A stretch of DNA of 64,000 nt from Pseudomonadota bacterium (GCA_021845985.1 JAJZES010000020.1:62001-126000), one strand, 5' to 3'; counted from the first letter of the stretch, positions 1 to 11,823 are shown. A program made the numbers and translations. Notes: generated from the sequence alone by a model not told the origin.

Positions 1-990
1 CGCCAGACCGGGAATCGTCGCCACCAGCGCCGCCTGCACCGATGCCGGCAGGCTGGTGGAGATGCCGTTGGGATAGACCGTCGGATCGTCCAGCCCCTCC
101 GGTTCGAGAAAAATCTGATGCCCGTCGCGGTCGCCGAAGCGCATCACCTTGTCCTCGATCGACGGACAATAGCGCGGCCCGCGCCCACCGATCTGCCCGC
201 CATAGGCCGCCGAGAGATGCAGGTTCTCGCGGATCAGCGCATGCGTCGCCGGCGTCGTGTGGGTCACCCCGCAGGCCACCTGCGGCAAGCTGATCGCCCC
301 GCTCAGCGGGCTGAACGGTTCCGGTACCGCGTCGCCCCAGTCGCGGCCGACCGCCCCCCAGTCGATCGTGCGCCCATCGAGGCGCGGCGGTGTCCCGGTC
401 TTCAGCCGCCCGAGCGGCGCACCCAGCCGCTCAAGCGACAGCGCCAGCCCGACCGAAGGCGCCTCCAGATTGCGACCGGCGGGCGTGCTCTCCTGGCCGA
501 CAAACACCCGCCCGCGCAGAAACGTCCCGGTGGCGATGACCACCGATCCGCAGACAATGCGCCCGCCATCGTCCAGCTCGACGCCGGCGACCCGGCCATC
601 GCCGGCCGCCACCAGCGCCTCGGCGCTGGCCTGCACCACCTCCAGCCCAGGCTGCGCCGCCAGCAGGTCCTGGATCGCCCGCCGGTACAGCGCCCGATCG
701 GCCTGCGCCCTAGGCCCGCGCACCGCCGGCCCCTTGCTCCGGTTCAACAGCTTGAAATGAATGCCTGCCGCATCGGCCGCCCGTCCCATCAGCCCGTCCA
801 GGGCATCGACCTCGCGCACCAGATGGCCCTTGCCGATCCCACCGATCGCCGGATTGCACGACATCTCGCCGATCGTCGCCCGATTATGCGACAGCAGCAC
901 CGTGCGCGCGCCGCAGCGCGCCGCCGCCGCTGCCGCCTCGCAGCCGGCATGGCCGCCGCCGATCACCACGACATCCGCCGTTCGGTCCAT
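1..990 (-). CDS. mnmG: tRNA uridine-5-carboxymethylaminomethyl(34) synthesis enzyme MnmG (3' end beyond window)
   Basis: MnmG is the FAD-dependent partner of MnmE; together they install the (carboxymethyl)aminomethyl group on the wobble uridine of certain tRNAs. The reading frame starts at ATG 990 with [20 protein letters not shown], the family's N-terminal dinucleotide-binding GGGHAGCEA signature. It continues through [21 protein letters not shown] and [15 protein letters not shown], both typical of MnmG. About 330 residues are visible; the family is about 620, so the C-terminal half lies left of the window. The start lies 10 bases after the mnmE stop, so the two are probably one transcript reading leftward. 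Identification is very secure from the motifs. Confidence 0.96.
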   Translation of the reverse strand, partial: MDRTADVVVIGGGHAGCEAAAAAARCGARTVLLSHNRATIGEMSCNPAIGGIGKGHLVREVDALDGLMGRAADAAGIHFKLLNRSKGPAVRGPRAQADRALYRRAIQDLLAAQPGLEVVQASAEALVAAGDGRVAGVELDDGGRIVCGSVVIATGTFLRGRVFVGQESTPAGRNLEAPSVGLALSLERLGAPLGRLKTGTPPRLDGRTIDWGAVGRDWGDAVPEPFSPLSGAISLPQVACGVTHTTPATHALIRENLHLSAAYGGQIGGRGPRYCPSIEDKVMRFGDRDGHQIFLEPEGLDDPTVYPNGISTSLPASVQAALVATIPGLA

Positions 991-1000
991 CACCACTCCG

Positions 1001-2305
1001 CTATTTGCCGATACAGAACTGCCCGAAGACACTGTCCAGGATCGCCTCCGTCCCGACCCGCCCGGTAATCCGCCCGAGCGCCGCGAGGGCCAGCCTCAGC
1101 TCTTCGCCGCACAGCTCCGGCAATCCGGCCGTCGCCGATGCCGCCAGCGCCGCTGCCGCCTCGGCCAGGGCGGCGCGGTGCCGCGGGCGGGTCAGCGCCG
1201 GCGGCCCGCCGATCCCGGTCAGCTCCCGTGCCGCCTGCGCCAGACTCTGATGCAAGCGGTCAATACCATATCCGGTCGCCGCACTGACGGCGATTTCCCC
1301 CGCCAGCACCGCGCCGCCCAAATCGCATTTGGTCGCCACCCGCAGCGTCCGCCCGCCGTCCGACATTTCGACCGCCATCGCTGCCGACCCGCTCTGGCGC
1401 AACACCAGCACGAGGTCCGCCGAGGCCATCCGCGCTGCCGCCCGCCGCACCCCTTCCGCCTCGATCGGATCCGCCGTCTGCCGCAGCCCGGCCATGTCCA
1501 GCATGGTCACCGGCACGCCGTCCAGCACCAGCCGCGCCTCCAGCACGTCGCGGGTGGTTCCGGCGACCGGCGAGACGATCGCCACCTCGCGCCCGGCCAG
1601 AACATTCACCAGCGTCGATTTGCCGACATTGGGCGGTCCGGCGACGGCGAACACCAACCCGTCGCGCAGCCGTTCGCCGCGCCGTCCATCATCCAGATGC
1701 GCGGCGATCTCGGCGCGCAGCGCAGCACGCTCCGCTGCCATCCCGAGATCAATCTCGGGCGGCAGGGCATCATCAGGAAAATCGATCAAAGCCTCTTGCT
1801 GTGCGACGAGTCGCGTCAGCCGCGCCGTCCACTGGGCGTAAACCTGCCCCAGCCCGCCCTCGAGCTGGCGCAACGCCTGCCGCCGCTGCTCCGCCGTCTC
1901 CGCCGCCACCAGATCGGCGACCGCCTCCGCCGCCAACAAATCCATCCGGCCGTTGAGAAAAGCGCGGCGGGTAAATTCGCCCGGCTCAGCCGGCCGCGCC
2001 CCCAGCTCCGCCAGCCGCTCAGCGACGCCGGCGATCACCGCCGGACCGGCATGCAGATGCAGCTCACCGGCATCCTCGCCGGTATAGCTGCGCGGTGCGG
2101 CAAACCACAGCACCAGCGCCCGGTCCAGCATCCCCCCCGTGCCGTCGCGCAGCGTCATCAGCGTGGCGCGCCGCGCCACCGGCAACCGTCCGCACAGCCC
2201 CCGGAGAATCGCCGCGCTGCCCGGCCCGCTGAGCCGCAGCACCGCCACGGCCGCCCGCCCGGCACCGGAGGCGGCGGCAAAGATGGTGTCCGCCTCGCCC
2301 GCCAC
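1001..2305 (-). CDS. mnmE: tRNA modification GTPase MnmE
   Basis: This 434-residue GTPase works with MnmG on tRNA wobble uridine modification. The N-terminal folate-binding domain opens with [22 protein letters not shown] domain lies inside a helical domain: P-loop GPPNVGKST near residue 216, switch motif GTTRD, then DMAGLRQT and TKCD. The protein ends in FCIGK, the conserved MnmE C-terminus that carries the cysteine. The G3 motif is DMAG where most relatives have DTAG, and G4 is TKCD rather than NKxD, so the G domain is slightly unusual. The start is a GTG at 2305, chosen because the folate-binding domain begins right after it. mnmG follows 10 bases downstream. Confidence 0.96.
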   Translation of the reverse strand: MAGEADTIFAAASGAGRAAVAVLRLSGPGSAAILRGLCGRLPVARRATLMTLRDGTGGMLDRALVLWFAAPRSYTGEDAGELHLHAGPAVIAGVAERLAELGARPAEPGEFTRRAFLNGRMDLLAAEAVADLVAAETAEQRRQALRQLEGGLGQVYAQWTARLTRLVAQQEALIDFPDDALPPEIDLGMAAERAALRAEIAAHLDDGRRGERLRDGLVFAVAGPPNVGKSTLVNVLAGREVAIVSPVAGTTRDVLEARLVLDGVPVTMLDMAGLRQTADPIEAEGVRRAAARMASADLVLVLRQSGSAAMAVEMSDGGRTLRVATKCDLGGAVLAGEIAVSAATGYGIDRLHQSLAQAARELTGIGGPPALTRPRHRAALAEAAAALAASATAGLPELCGEELRLALAALGRITGRVGTEAILDSVFGQFCIGK

Positions 2306-2312
2306 CGCGCCG

Positions 2313-2651
2313 CTAGGCCTCTGGCAGCATCAATTCGGGCACCCGTCCGCCGCCCGCGACATGCCGCTCCAGCACCGCATCGACATCGGCCGGCGAGCCG
2401 ATCCGGTACCAAACGCCCTCGGGATAAATCACCATGCACGGTCCAAGCTCGCAGCGGTCGAGGCACCCGGCCGCGTTCACCCGCAGCTGCGGCAACCCCA
2501 GTTCCTTGGCCCGCGCCTTCATGTAGTCGCGCAGCCGCTCCGACCCCTTGGCCGCGCACGACCCGCGCGCATGCCCGTCCGGGCGACGGTTGCAGCAGAC
2601 AAACAGATGCGCCGCAAAAAACAGCGGCGGATCGTCAGGCAGTCGGCCCAT
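2313..2651 (-). CDS. Small thioredoxin-like [2Fe-2S] ferredoxin-domain protein
   Basis: A 112-residue protein of the (2Fe-2S) ferredoxin-domain family found beside many alphaproteobacterial core genes. The cysteines fall in the expected order: FVCCNRR near the N-terminus, a second at GSC, then AAGCLDRCELGPCMV. The last block resembles the thioredoxin-like ferredoxin of NuoE and related proteins. It could carry electrons, but no partner is evident. The frame is open further upstream; ATG 2651 (MGRLPDDPPLFF) gives the usual family length, and the upstream 28 residues look non-coding. It ends 7 bases before mnmE and probably shares its transcript. Confidence 0.85.
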   Translation of the reverse strand: MGRLPDDPPLFFAAHLFVCCNRRPDGHARGSCAAKGSERLRDYMKARAKELGLPQLRVNAAGCLDRCELGPCMVIYPEGVWYRIGSPADVDAVLERHVAGGGRVPELMLPEA

Positions 2652-2800
2652 CGGCACACTCCCCACCGGCGCACCCGGGCGCCCCGCCACGGCGGATCGC
2701 CCAGACACCGTGATGTTCCAGGTCCACGCCCGCACGCCCCTCGCGCCCGGCCGTCGCCGCCCCTATCTGCCACCCACCTGTCTGACGCAAGGAAGCGCGC

Positions 2801-4858
<2,058 letters not shown>

Positions 4859-4889
4859 CATCTCGGCCCGACGGGTCTGCCATCGCCCT

Positions 4890-5366
4890 GTGCCGCAATT
4901 GTCGCTCCATACACCGGTCGGCGCCGTCACCGTCTCCGAGGAGGATGGCGCCATCGTCGCGCTCGACTGGGGCTGGGGCCGCGACCAGTCGGCAACCCCG
5001 CTGCTCAGCCGCGTGCGCGAGCGGCTGCATGCGTATTTCGACGCCCAGCCGGTCCGCTTCGACGACCTGCCGCTCGCCCCTGCCGGCACGCCCTACCGCC
5101 TGCGCGTCTGGCAGGCATTGCGGGCGATCCCGCCGGGCGAGACCCGCTCCTATGGCGAGATTGCCCGCAGCGCCGGCGGCAGCCCGCGCTCGGTTGGCGG
5201 CGCCAACGCCGCCAACCCGATCCCCGTCCTCATTCCCTGCCACCGGGTACTGGCCAGCACCGGCATCGGCGGCTATTCGGGGGGTGACGGGCTGGCCACC
5301 AAGCGGGCATTGCTGGCGCTGGAGCGTTCCGCCCTCATCGCACAACCATTACGGGACACCCCATGA
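4890..5366 (+). CDS. ogt: Methylated-DNA--[protein]-cysteine S-methyltransferase
   Basis: A suicide repair enzyme that moves the methyl group of O6-methylguanine or O4-methylthymine to its own cysteine. The 158-residue protein has a short N-terminal domain and the DNA-binding domain with the acceptor motif IPCHRV (Cys117). It also has YGEIA and the NP..VLIPCHR spacing of the Ogt/Ada C-terminal family. The frame is open upstream inside the previous gene. The GTG at 4890 (MPQLSLHTPVG) is preferred because it lies just after that gene's stop and gives the normal Ogt length. Its stop overlaps the start of the quinone reductase gene (ATGA). Confidence 0.93.
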   Translation: MPQLSLHTPVGAVTVSEEDGAIVALDWGWGRDQSATPLLSRVRERLHAYFDAQPVRFDDLPLAPAGTPYRLRVWQALRAIPPGETRSYGEIARSAGGSPRSVGGANAANPIPVLIPCHRVLASTGIGGYSGGDGLATKRALLALERSALIAQPLRDTP

Positions 5367-6334
5367 CACAGGCCATCCGCATCCACGCCAATGGCGGCCC
5401 CGAAGTCATGCAATGGGAGGACGTGCCGACGCCCGATCCCGGCCCAGGCGAGGCCCTGGTCCACCATGCCGCCATCGGGCTGAACTATATCGACGTCTAT
5501 TTCCGCACCGGCCTGTATAAATCGCCGCTGCCGGCCACTCCTGGCATGGAGGCCGCCGGCACGGTGACGGCGATCGGCGACGGCGTCACCGACATCGCCG
5601 TCGGCGACCGCGTCGCCTATGCCACCGGCCCGATCGGCGCCTACGCGACCGAACGGGTGATCGCCGCCGACCGGCTGGTCAGGCTGCCCGACGCCATCGA
5701 TTTCGAGACCGGTGCGGCGATGATGCTGCAGGGAATGACGGCGCAGTATCTGCTCCGCCGCACCCATAAGGTGCAACCCGGCGAGACCATCCTGGTGCAC
5801 GCCGCCGCCGGCGGCGTCGGCCTGATCCTCTGCCAGTGGGCCCGCCATCTCGGCGCCACCGTCATCGGCGTCGTCTCGACGCCGGAGAAGGCCGAGCTGG
5901 CCCGCGCCCATGGCGCCGCCCATGTCCTGCTCAACAGCGCCGACATCCCCGCCGAGGTCAAACGCCTCACCGGCGGCGCCATGGTGCCGGTGGTCTATGA
6001 CAGCATCGGCCGCGACACCTTCATGGCGAGCCTGGACAGCCTCGCCCCGCTCGGCCTGATGGTCAGCTACGGCAATGCCTCCGGCCCGGTCGGCGCGCTC
6101 GATGTCGGGCTGCTGGGCGCCAAGGGCAGCCTGTTCCTGACCCGCCCCAGCCTCGCCACCTATACCGCCAAACGCGCCGACCTGATCGGATCGGCGCAAG
6201 ATCTGTTTGCCGTGGTGCAGTCCGGCGCGGTGAATATTCGCGTCAACCAGCACTTCAAGCTGAGCGAGGCCGCCGCCGCGCACCGCGCCCTGGAAGCGCG
6301 GCAGACCACGGGCAGCACGGTGCTGCTGCCCTGA
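5363..6334 (+). CDS. NADPH:quinone oxidoreductase (zeta-crystallin type)
   Basis: A 323-residue medium-chain dehydrogenase/reductase without the structural zinc loop, close to the Qor type. It should use NADPH to reduce quinones, probably by single-electron transfer. Visible hallmarks are the N-terminal IHANGGPEVMQWEDV, GLNYIDVYFRTGLYKSPLP and the nucleotide-binding motif HAAAGGVGLILCQWA. The sequence SYGNASGPVGALDVGLL near residue 235 is also typical of Qor. The start ATG overlaps the ogt stop by four bases, so the two are translationally coupled. The length equals that of the family. Confidence 0.93.
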   Translation: MTQAIRIHANGGPEVMQWEDVPTPDPGPGEALVHHAAIGLNYIDVYFRTGLYKSPLPATPGMEAAGTVTAIGDGVTDIAVGDRVAYATGPIGAYATERVIAADRLVRLPDAIDFETGAAMMLQGMTAQYLLRRTHKVQPGETILVHAAAGGVGLILCQWARHLGATVIGVVSTPEKAELARAHGAAHVLLNSADIPAEVKRLTGGAMVPVVYDSIGRDTFMASLDSLAPLGLMVSYGNASGPVGALDVGLLGAKGSLFLTRPSLATYTAKRADLIGSAQDLFAVVQSGAVNIRVNQHFKLSEAAAAHRALEARQTTGSTVLLP

Positions 6335-6377
6335 CGCCGGAGTATCGCCTCAGCCGCAAATCGGCCGGAGGCCGGGC

Positions 6378-7835
6378 GTGACCGCCGCTGAGCCGGGAAT
6401 GGCGACCGGCGATGCGGCGCCCAGCCCCGGCAGCACGCGGCTGACGGCGCTGATCGTCGCCTGCGCCCTGTTCATGCAGAACCTCGACGGCACCGTCATC
6501 GCCACCGCGCTGCCGGCGATGGCGCGGTCGTTCGGCGCCGATCCGGTGCACATGAACGTGGCGCTGACCTCCTATCTGCTCAGCCTCGCCGTGTTCATCC
6601 CAATGAGCGGCTGGATGGCCGACCGCTTCGGCGCGCGCACCGTCTTTCGCGGCGCCATCGCCGTGTTCACCATCGGCTCGATCCTGTGCGGCCGGGCCGA
6701 AACGCTGCCCTTCCTGATTGCCGCGCGGGTGCTGCAGGGCGCCGGCGGCGCCATGATGGTGCCGGTCGGCCGGTTGGTACTGCTGCGCACCGCCGCCAAA
6801 AGCGAACTGGTGGCGGCGATGGCCTGGCTGTCCGCCCCGGCGCTGCTCGGCCCGGTGCTGGGGCCGCCGATCGGCGGCATGCTGGTCACCTATGCCTCCT
6901 GGCGCTGGGTGTTCGACATCAACGTGCCGATCGGCGTGCTTGGCATCGTGCTGGTCACCCGCTACGTGCCGGACACGCGCGAGCCGGGGGCGACGCGGCT
7001 CGATATGATCGGCCTCGTGCTCTCCGGCGTGGCAATGGCCAGCCTGATGTTCGGGCTGGAGGCGGTCGGTCGGGGCGTAGTGTCATCTTGGCTTGCCGGC
7101 GGTGCCATCGCGCTCGGCGTCGCCGCCGCCCTGCTCTATTCGCTGCACGCCCGCCGCTCCGCCGCACCGCTGCTCGATTTCACCCTGATGCGGATTCCGA
7201 CCTTCATGGTCTCGGTGGTCGGCGGCTCGCTGTTCCGCATCGGCGTCGGCGCCACACCGTTCCTGCTGCCGCTGATGCTCCAACTCGGCTTCGGCGACAC
7301 CGCGCTGCAAAGCGGTCTCGTCACCTTCGCCAGTTCCGCCGGCGCCATCGTCATGAAGCCCGCCGCCACCACCGCGCTGCGCCTGTTCGGCTTTCGCGAC
7401 ACGCTGCTGTGGAACGGCATCTTCTCCGGCATATCGCTGCTGATCTGCGCCGCGTTCCGCCCCGCCTGGCCGATCGTCGCCATCTACGCCGTGCTGCTCA
7501 CCGGCGGCCTGTTCCGCTCGCTGCAATTCACCGCCTACAACACCATCGCCTATGCCGACATTCCGCCCGGACGGATGAGCGCCGCCACCAGCCTCTATGC
7601 CACGCTGCAGCAGGTTTCGCTGACCCTCGGCGTCACCGCCGGCGCGGCGGCGCTGGAGGTGGCGATGTTGACGCACGGCAATGCCCGCCCGGCCCTGGTC
7701 GATTTCTCCGCCGCCTTCATCGTCATCGCCCTGGTATCGCTGCTCGGCGCACCGATCTCGCTGCTGATGCCGCGCACCGCCGGCGCCGAACTCAGCGGCC
7801 AGCGGGTGCCGACGGCAGCACCAGGTAGAGCGTGA
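6378..7835 (+). CDS. DHA2-family MFS drug/solute exporter (EmrB/QacA type)
   Basis: A 485-residue inner-membrane protein with about 14 hydrophobic segments, as in the 14-TM DHA2 proton antiporters. Motif A-like GWMADRFGARTVF follows TM2. ARVLQGAGGAMMVPVGRLVLLR and LGPVLGPPIGGMLVTYASWRWVFDINVPIG are the EmrB/QacA motif B and C regions. The N-terminal LFMQNLDGTVIATALPAMA is also typical. No HlyD-type adaptor gene accompanies it, so it may act without an EmrA partner. The GTG start at 6378 follows the qor stop by 43 bases. The 3' end overlaps the convergent membrane-protein gene remnant on the other strand by 44 bases. The substrate is unknown. Confidence 0.92.
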   Translation: MTAAEPGMATGDAAPSPGSTRLTALIVACALFMQNLDGTVIATALPAMARSFGADPVHMNVALTSYLLSLAVFIPMSGWMADRFGARTVFRGAIAVFTIGSILCGRAETLPFLIAARVLQGAGGAMMVPVGRLVLLRTAAKSELVAAMAWLSAPALLGPVLGPPIGGMLVTYASWRWVFDINVPIGVLGIVLVTRYVPDTREPGATRLDMIGLVLSGVAMASLMFGLEAVGRGVVSSWLAGGAIALGVAAALLYSLHARRSAAPLLDFTLMRIPTFMVSVVGGSLFRIGVGATPFLLPLMLQLGFGDTALQSGLVTFASSAGAIVMKPAATTALRLFGFRDTLLWNGIFSGISLLICAAFRPAWPIVAIYAVLLTGGLFRSLQFTAYNTIAYADIPPGRMSAATSLYATLQQVSLTLGVTAGAAALEVAMLTHGNARPALVDFSAAFIVIALVSLLGAPISLLMPRTAGAELSGQRVPTAAPGRA

Positions 7836-9074
7836 CCCAGCCGGCGCGCGCCACCTGCCGCAGATATCCCGCTCCCGGCGGCGCCGCCGCATCGGCATCG
7901 GCAGCGAACCGCAGCAGGTAGTCGTAGCGCTGCGGCCAGGCATAGAGCTGGCAGGGGATGTCCGGCATCACCCCGCCGCAGCGCGCGCCCACCGGCGCCC
8001 GCGCCAGCGCCGGGCCGCAGCCGCGGGTTGACCCCGGCGATACCAACCAGCGCCAGCGGCAGGCTGAGCCGCTGATAGACCAGCGCATGGTCCACCAGCT
8101 CCGCCGGCAGCAGCACACAGCAGACGCCAGCACCGGCAAACGCCAGCAGCATCGGCGGCGCCACCCCCAGTCGCCGCCACCACGCCGATGGCCACCCCCT
8201 GTCCGGTGAACCCCGCCAGCAGCCATGCCGGCCGCACGCCCGCCTCCGACCGCAGCCCAAGCCGCAGGATCTGCCCGGCGACGCGCGTCAGCACATCGGC
8301 GCTGGCAGCGGAATGGGCCGGGCCGGCCAGCTTGCCGAGGACCAGCGGCAGGCTCGCCGCCGCCGCCAGCGGGACGGCCCGCCGCGCCAGACCCGCCCCG
8401 CCAGCCCAACGCCCGATCTCCGTCGAGACCATCAGCAGCAGCAGCAGGCCGAAGGCCACGATATGCGACATCAGGCACAGCACGCCCCAGCCGGCCGCCA
8501 CGGCCGCAGTCCCCGCCACCGCCTGCCCGTGCGCCCCGACCGGCCGCCGCGCGTGCCACGCCGCCCCCAGCAGCGCCAGCCCCAGACCGACCAGATAGTT
8601 GAGCCGACCGTACAGCAGAAAGGCGTTGACCGCCGGCAGTACTGCGATCCACGGCCACCAGCTTCGCCGGCCGAACCAGGCACGATGCAGCGCGATCACC
8701 CCGAGCGGCGGCAACAGCATGGCCAATGCGATGAACAGCTTCCCGGCGAGGGTGAGCGGCATCACCTGCGCCAGCCGCGGCACCACGAGGTCCATCGTCA
8801 TGTTGGGGATGAACGACCGCTCGATGCGAAACATCGCCCGCAGCGCCGGGCTGGCCGCGCCGGTTGCCAGCACATGCAGGCGCGCCAGATGAACAGGATA
8901 ATCGACCAGCAGCGGGATGCGCGCCGCCGCCATCGGCAGCAACATCAGCAACGCCAGCGCCGCGAAGGCCGCGCTGTCACGCCGCCACCGCGCCGCGCCG
9001 CGCCGCCGCTCGGCCCAGTTCAGACCGTCCTGGCCGGCCGCCCGGTCAGGCAGCGGCGGTCGCAGATACGTCAT
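7792..9074 (-). pseudogene. Polytopic membrane protein gene broken by two frameshifts
   Basis: The frame starting at ATG 9074 gives an N-terminal cytoplasmic stretch and then several membrane segments, with the motif IPLLVDYPVHLARLHVL in the first loop, resembling large GT-C-like membrane proteins. It is sound to about 8170. There a run of five G on the coding strand (plus-strand C run 8164-8168) ends the good reading. Membrane-like coding resumes in a second frame (VAPPMLLAFAGAG, then LVDHALVYQRLSLPLALVG). Near 8010 it must change again to a third frame, which reads MPDIPCQLYAWPQRYDYLLR and ends at the TGA at 7792-7794. Both shifts could be true decay or sequence errors. The last 44 bases lie antisense to the exporter gene. 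The function is not known. Confidence 0.7.
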
Positions 9075-9166
9075 CGCGGCTGCCCCTGCTGCGCACCTTC
9101 CCCGCCTAAAGCGCGCGACAGGCGATCGGGAAGCCGGCAGACCGGCGCCGCAACGTCACGTTCGCG

Positions 9167-10321
9167 TCAGCCGCGCCCGCCCGGCACCGCCGCCACGCCC
9201 TGAAACAGGCTGATCCCGCGCAACCGCCCCCAGCCCACCGCCGACGCCGAGGCCGCCCGCGCCAGCACCAGCCGCTCCGGCGGCGCGCCGAGCCAGTCGG
9301 GATCGGTCTCCGCCAGCCCCGGCGACCAGCGCAGCTGCAGCAGGTCCAGACCCATGCGGTCGAGCGGCGCCGCCTCCAGCAGATCGACGCCGACGCCGCG
9401 CAGCAGCAGCCGGTAGCCGCGGGCCCGAACGAAATCGCGCGCGAACAGGAAGGCCGGCGGATCGGCCAGAATATCGGCCGTCAGCAGATCGAGCGTGACC
9501 TGCCGGCGCAGCCCGGACGGCAGCGCCGCGTCGAAGCGCAGGAACTCCGGCGCCAGGATGCTGGCGACGTTGAGGTTGAGGCTGAACGGCCCGGCCCCGG
9601 CCAGTTCCCCCGGCGCAGCAAGCAGCGCCAGCATGCGCCGGTCAAGCACACGGGTCAGCCGGCGGAACAGCCACGGATCGGCCGCCACCGCCTGGCCCGG
9701 CGCCAGCACCCCGGCGAGTTCCTCGATTGAAAGAAAGCGCTTTTCCCACAGCTTGCGGAACCCGCCGGCGGCGGTGGCGGCACAGATCGGCCGGCGGCGG
9801 ACGAACCGGGCGACATCGGCCCGCGCCAGCGCCTCCTCCAACGCCGCCAGCGCGACCGCATCGAGCGCCCGGCGCGTCTGCGCCAGCGCCGGCGCCGTGG
9901 CCGGCCGCAGGCTGGTCTCGACGAAGTGCAGCAGCGTTCCGGCATCGGCCGGCAGATCGAGCAGACGGCACAGCGCCAGCGGGTCCGGCGCGCCCTCCCC
10001 GGCATCGGCGAACAGCCGGGCCAGCGCCGCCATGCTCGCCGCCACCGCCGCATCCGCCGCGCCGCGCCAGACCAGCGCCAGATCGCCGTTGGGCAGGACG
10101 AATTCCTGCACCCGCCCGACCAGCCGCAGCGGGTCCAGCGCCGCCCGGGCCAGCCGCAGATGCGTCGGCCGGGCGAAGGCGGCGGGCAGCGCCGACAGCA
10201 GCAGCAGCAGCGCCCGCCGCGCCACCCGCGCCGCGATGCAGTCCTGCGCCAGCGCGATCAGCCGCGCCGCCGCCGCCGCCGGGTCCGGCGGCGCCTCGGC
10301 CCGCGCCGCCGACCCCATCAT
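9167..10321 (-). CDS. Degenerate EAL-domain-like protein (second of a paralogous pair)
   Basis: A 384-residue protein that shares its architecture with the gene just upstream. The N-terminal region contains LRLARAALDPL and the block VLPNGDLALVW. The C-terminal half keeps the skeleton of an EAL phosphodiesterase domain: LNLNVASILAPEFLRFD in place of the VSVNLS strand, GVDLLEAAPLDRMGLDLLQL in place of the D..KID strand, and GISLFQG in place of the closing QG(Y/F). The EAL signature and the metal-binding acidic residues are absent, so cyclic-di-GMP hydrolysis is very unlikely; a sensing or scaffold role is possible. ATG 10321 overlaps the stop of the upstream gene (ATGATG), which implies translational coupling. 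Assignment to the EAL fold is by eye. Confidence 0.68.
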   Translation of the reverse strand: MMGSAARAEAPPDPAAAAARLIALAQDCIAARVARRALLLLLSALPAAFARPTHLRLARAALDPLRLVGRVQEFVLPNGDLALVWRGAADAAVAASMAALARLFADAGEGAPDPLALCRLLDLPADAGTLLHFVETSLRPATAPALAQTRRALDAVALAALEEALARADVARFVRRRPICAATAAGGFRKLWEKRFLSIEELAGVLAPGQAVAADPWLFRRLTRVLDRRMLALLAAPGELAGAGPFSLNLNVASILAPEFLRFDAALPSGLRRQVTLDLLTADILADPPAFLFARDFVRARGYRLLLRGVGVDLLEAAPLDRMGLDLLQLRWSPGLAETDPDWLGAPPERLVLARAASASAVGWGRLRGISLFQGVAAVPGGRG

Positions 10322-11709
10322 GCCGCGGCGTCCAGCAGCGGCTGATTGCGGCAGAACCGCCGCCCGGCCGGGCCGGTCGCCGCGCCGCGCTCCTGGCATT
10401 GCCGCAAGGTGCATGCGGCGGCCTGCGGACAGATCAGCATGCGGCCGGCGGCCAGCATGGCATCGACATACCGGCCCTGGAACCGCCGGATCCCCTCGGC
10501 CCGGCCCCAGGCGATGGCCGCCTCGTCCTCGGCGCGTTGCAGCACGATGCGCGCCGGCCCGGCCGCGCGCAGCCCCGCCGCCAGTTCCACCCGCTCGCCA
10601 CCGGCAAGCTCGGACAGCCGCGGCGACCAGTCGAGCTTCATCAGATCGGCCCGCAGCCGCCACGGCCGCCCCAGCAGCAAGGCCAGATACGGCACGCAAT
10701 CGAGCACCAATGTCACACCCAGCGCCGCCGCCGCGGCGCGCGCCTGGGCAAATCCGGCGGCATCGGCCGTGGCCTCGACCAGTGAGACCTCGGCGCCGAG
10801 GCGTTGCCCGAGCGCCTGGCAGCGCCGGGCGAAGCCGGCAAACTCGCCGCCAAGCAGGGTCGGCAGCGCGAGATTCAGATGCAGCCGCGGCGTTCGTGCC
10901 CGCGCCGCGTCGAGCGGACCGCCGCCGCCAAGCGCGCCCGTCAGCGCCGCCAGCATGCGCCGGTCGAGCCGCGCCGCGAGGTGGCGGAACAGATAAGGGT
11001 CGGCCGCCGCAGTGGCGCCGGCGCGCGCCTCCAGCGCCGGGATACTGAAACCAAGCTCGCGATACAGCGGTCGCAACCCCGCCGCCCCCGGTCCCACCAG
11101 CGCGGCGGTCTGCGCCTGGGTAATGTCGGCGATGCCGGCCTGCTGCAGCACCACCTCCATCGCCTCGACCAGATGCGCCGCGTCGGGCGCCGGTGTGGCG
11201 GCTGGTGCTGGCCGGACGAGGCTTTCGGCCAGCCGTTCGGCGGCATAGGCGAGCACGGCATGGCCTTCGCCGGCCAGCCGCCAGCGCGACATAAGCGTCG
11301 CCGCGTCCGCAACATCGGGCCGCAGCAGCCGGCCGAGCACCGATGGCAACCGGCCGGGGGACGACGCGGCGGCGGCGTCGCCGCCGGCGCGGTCATCGTC
11401 ATCGTCATCATCGTCGCGGCAGAGCAGCGCCAGATCGCCGTTGCCGAGGCTGAAAACCTGCCCGTCATGCAACTGTGCGGTGTCCTGGAGGATGGCGCGG
11501 GCGATGCGCACATGATGCGGCCGCGGCGCCGGCGGACGCAGCCGCGACAGGTGCAGCACCAGCGCAATCCGACCCTCGGGATGGCGCAGCGCCCGCTCCG
11601 CGGCATCGCGCAGATGCCGCTCGCCGGCCGCACCCGGCGCAACGATCCGCCATGCTGCGACTTTGAGGGCCGGGCTGCGGATCGCATCCGGTTCCGTCAT
11701 TTCGGCCAC
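10318..11709 (-). CDS. Degenerate EAL-domain-like protein (first of a paralogous pair)
   Basis: A 463-residue cytoplasmic protein. The N-terminal region has an [20 protein letters not shown] segment and VFSLGNGDLALLCR, which matches the second protein's VLPNGDLALVW. A run of eight Asp follows. The C-terminal part, from about residue 215, resembles an EAL domain (LHLNLALPTLLGGEFAGFA, RADLMKLDWSPRLSE, AIAWGRAEGIRRFQGRYVD). The catalytic Glu/Asp set is missing and a Cys-rich tail (ICPQAAACTLRQC) is added. The start is GTG 11709; ATG 11700 is an alternative three codons in. It is divergent from the phosphoesterase gene. It probably works with its coupled paralogue. The function is unknown, and the EAL relation is inferred from pattern only. 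Confidence 0.68.
   Translation of the reverse strand: MAEMTEPDAIRSPALKVAAWRIVAPGAAGERHLRDAAERALRHPEGRIALVLHLSRLRPPAPRPHHVRIARAILQDTAQLHDGQVFSLGNGDLALLCRDDDDDDDDRAGGDAAAASSPGRLPSVLGRLLRPDVADAATLMSRWRLAGEGHAVLAYAAERLAESLVRPAPAATPAPDAAHLVEAMEVVLQQAGIADITQAQTAALVGPGAAGLRPLYRELGFSIPALEARAGATAAADPYLFRHLAARLDRRMLAALTGALGGGGPLDAARARTPRLHLNLALPTLLGGEFAGFARRCQALGQRLGAEVSLVEATADAAGFAQARAAAAALGVTLVLDCVPYLALLLGRPWRLRADLMKLDWSPRLSELAGGERVELAAGLRAAGPARIVLQRAEDEAAIAWGRAEGIRRFQGRYVDAMLAAGRMLICPQAAACTLRQCQERGAATGPAGRRFCRNQPLLDAAA
11392..11415. repeat. Trinucleotide microsatellite coding an Asp-8 run
   Basis: Eight successive GTC/ATC triplets on the plus strand read as GAC/GAT codons on the minus strand. They insert eight Asp residues between LLCR and RAGG of the first EAL-like protein. 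The paralogue next to it has no such run. Such slip-prone tracts can vary in length without breaking the frame. Confidence 0.85.
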
Positions 11710-11823
11710 ATGAGGTGTCCCGATGCCGCGTTTTGCATGCTGATCTCGACGGCTCCGGCTGACACGCGATGTTCGGCGCCGCCCGCTCGAACCGCGCGGG
11801 CGATGTCGCTAAGCTGCCGTTCC

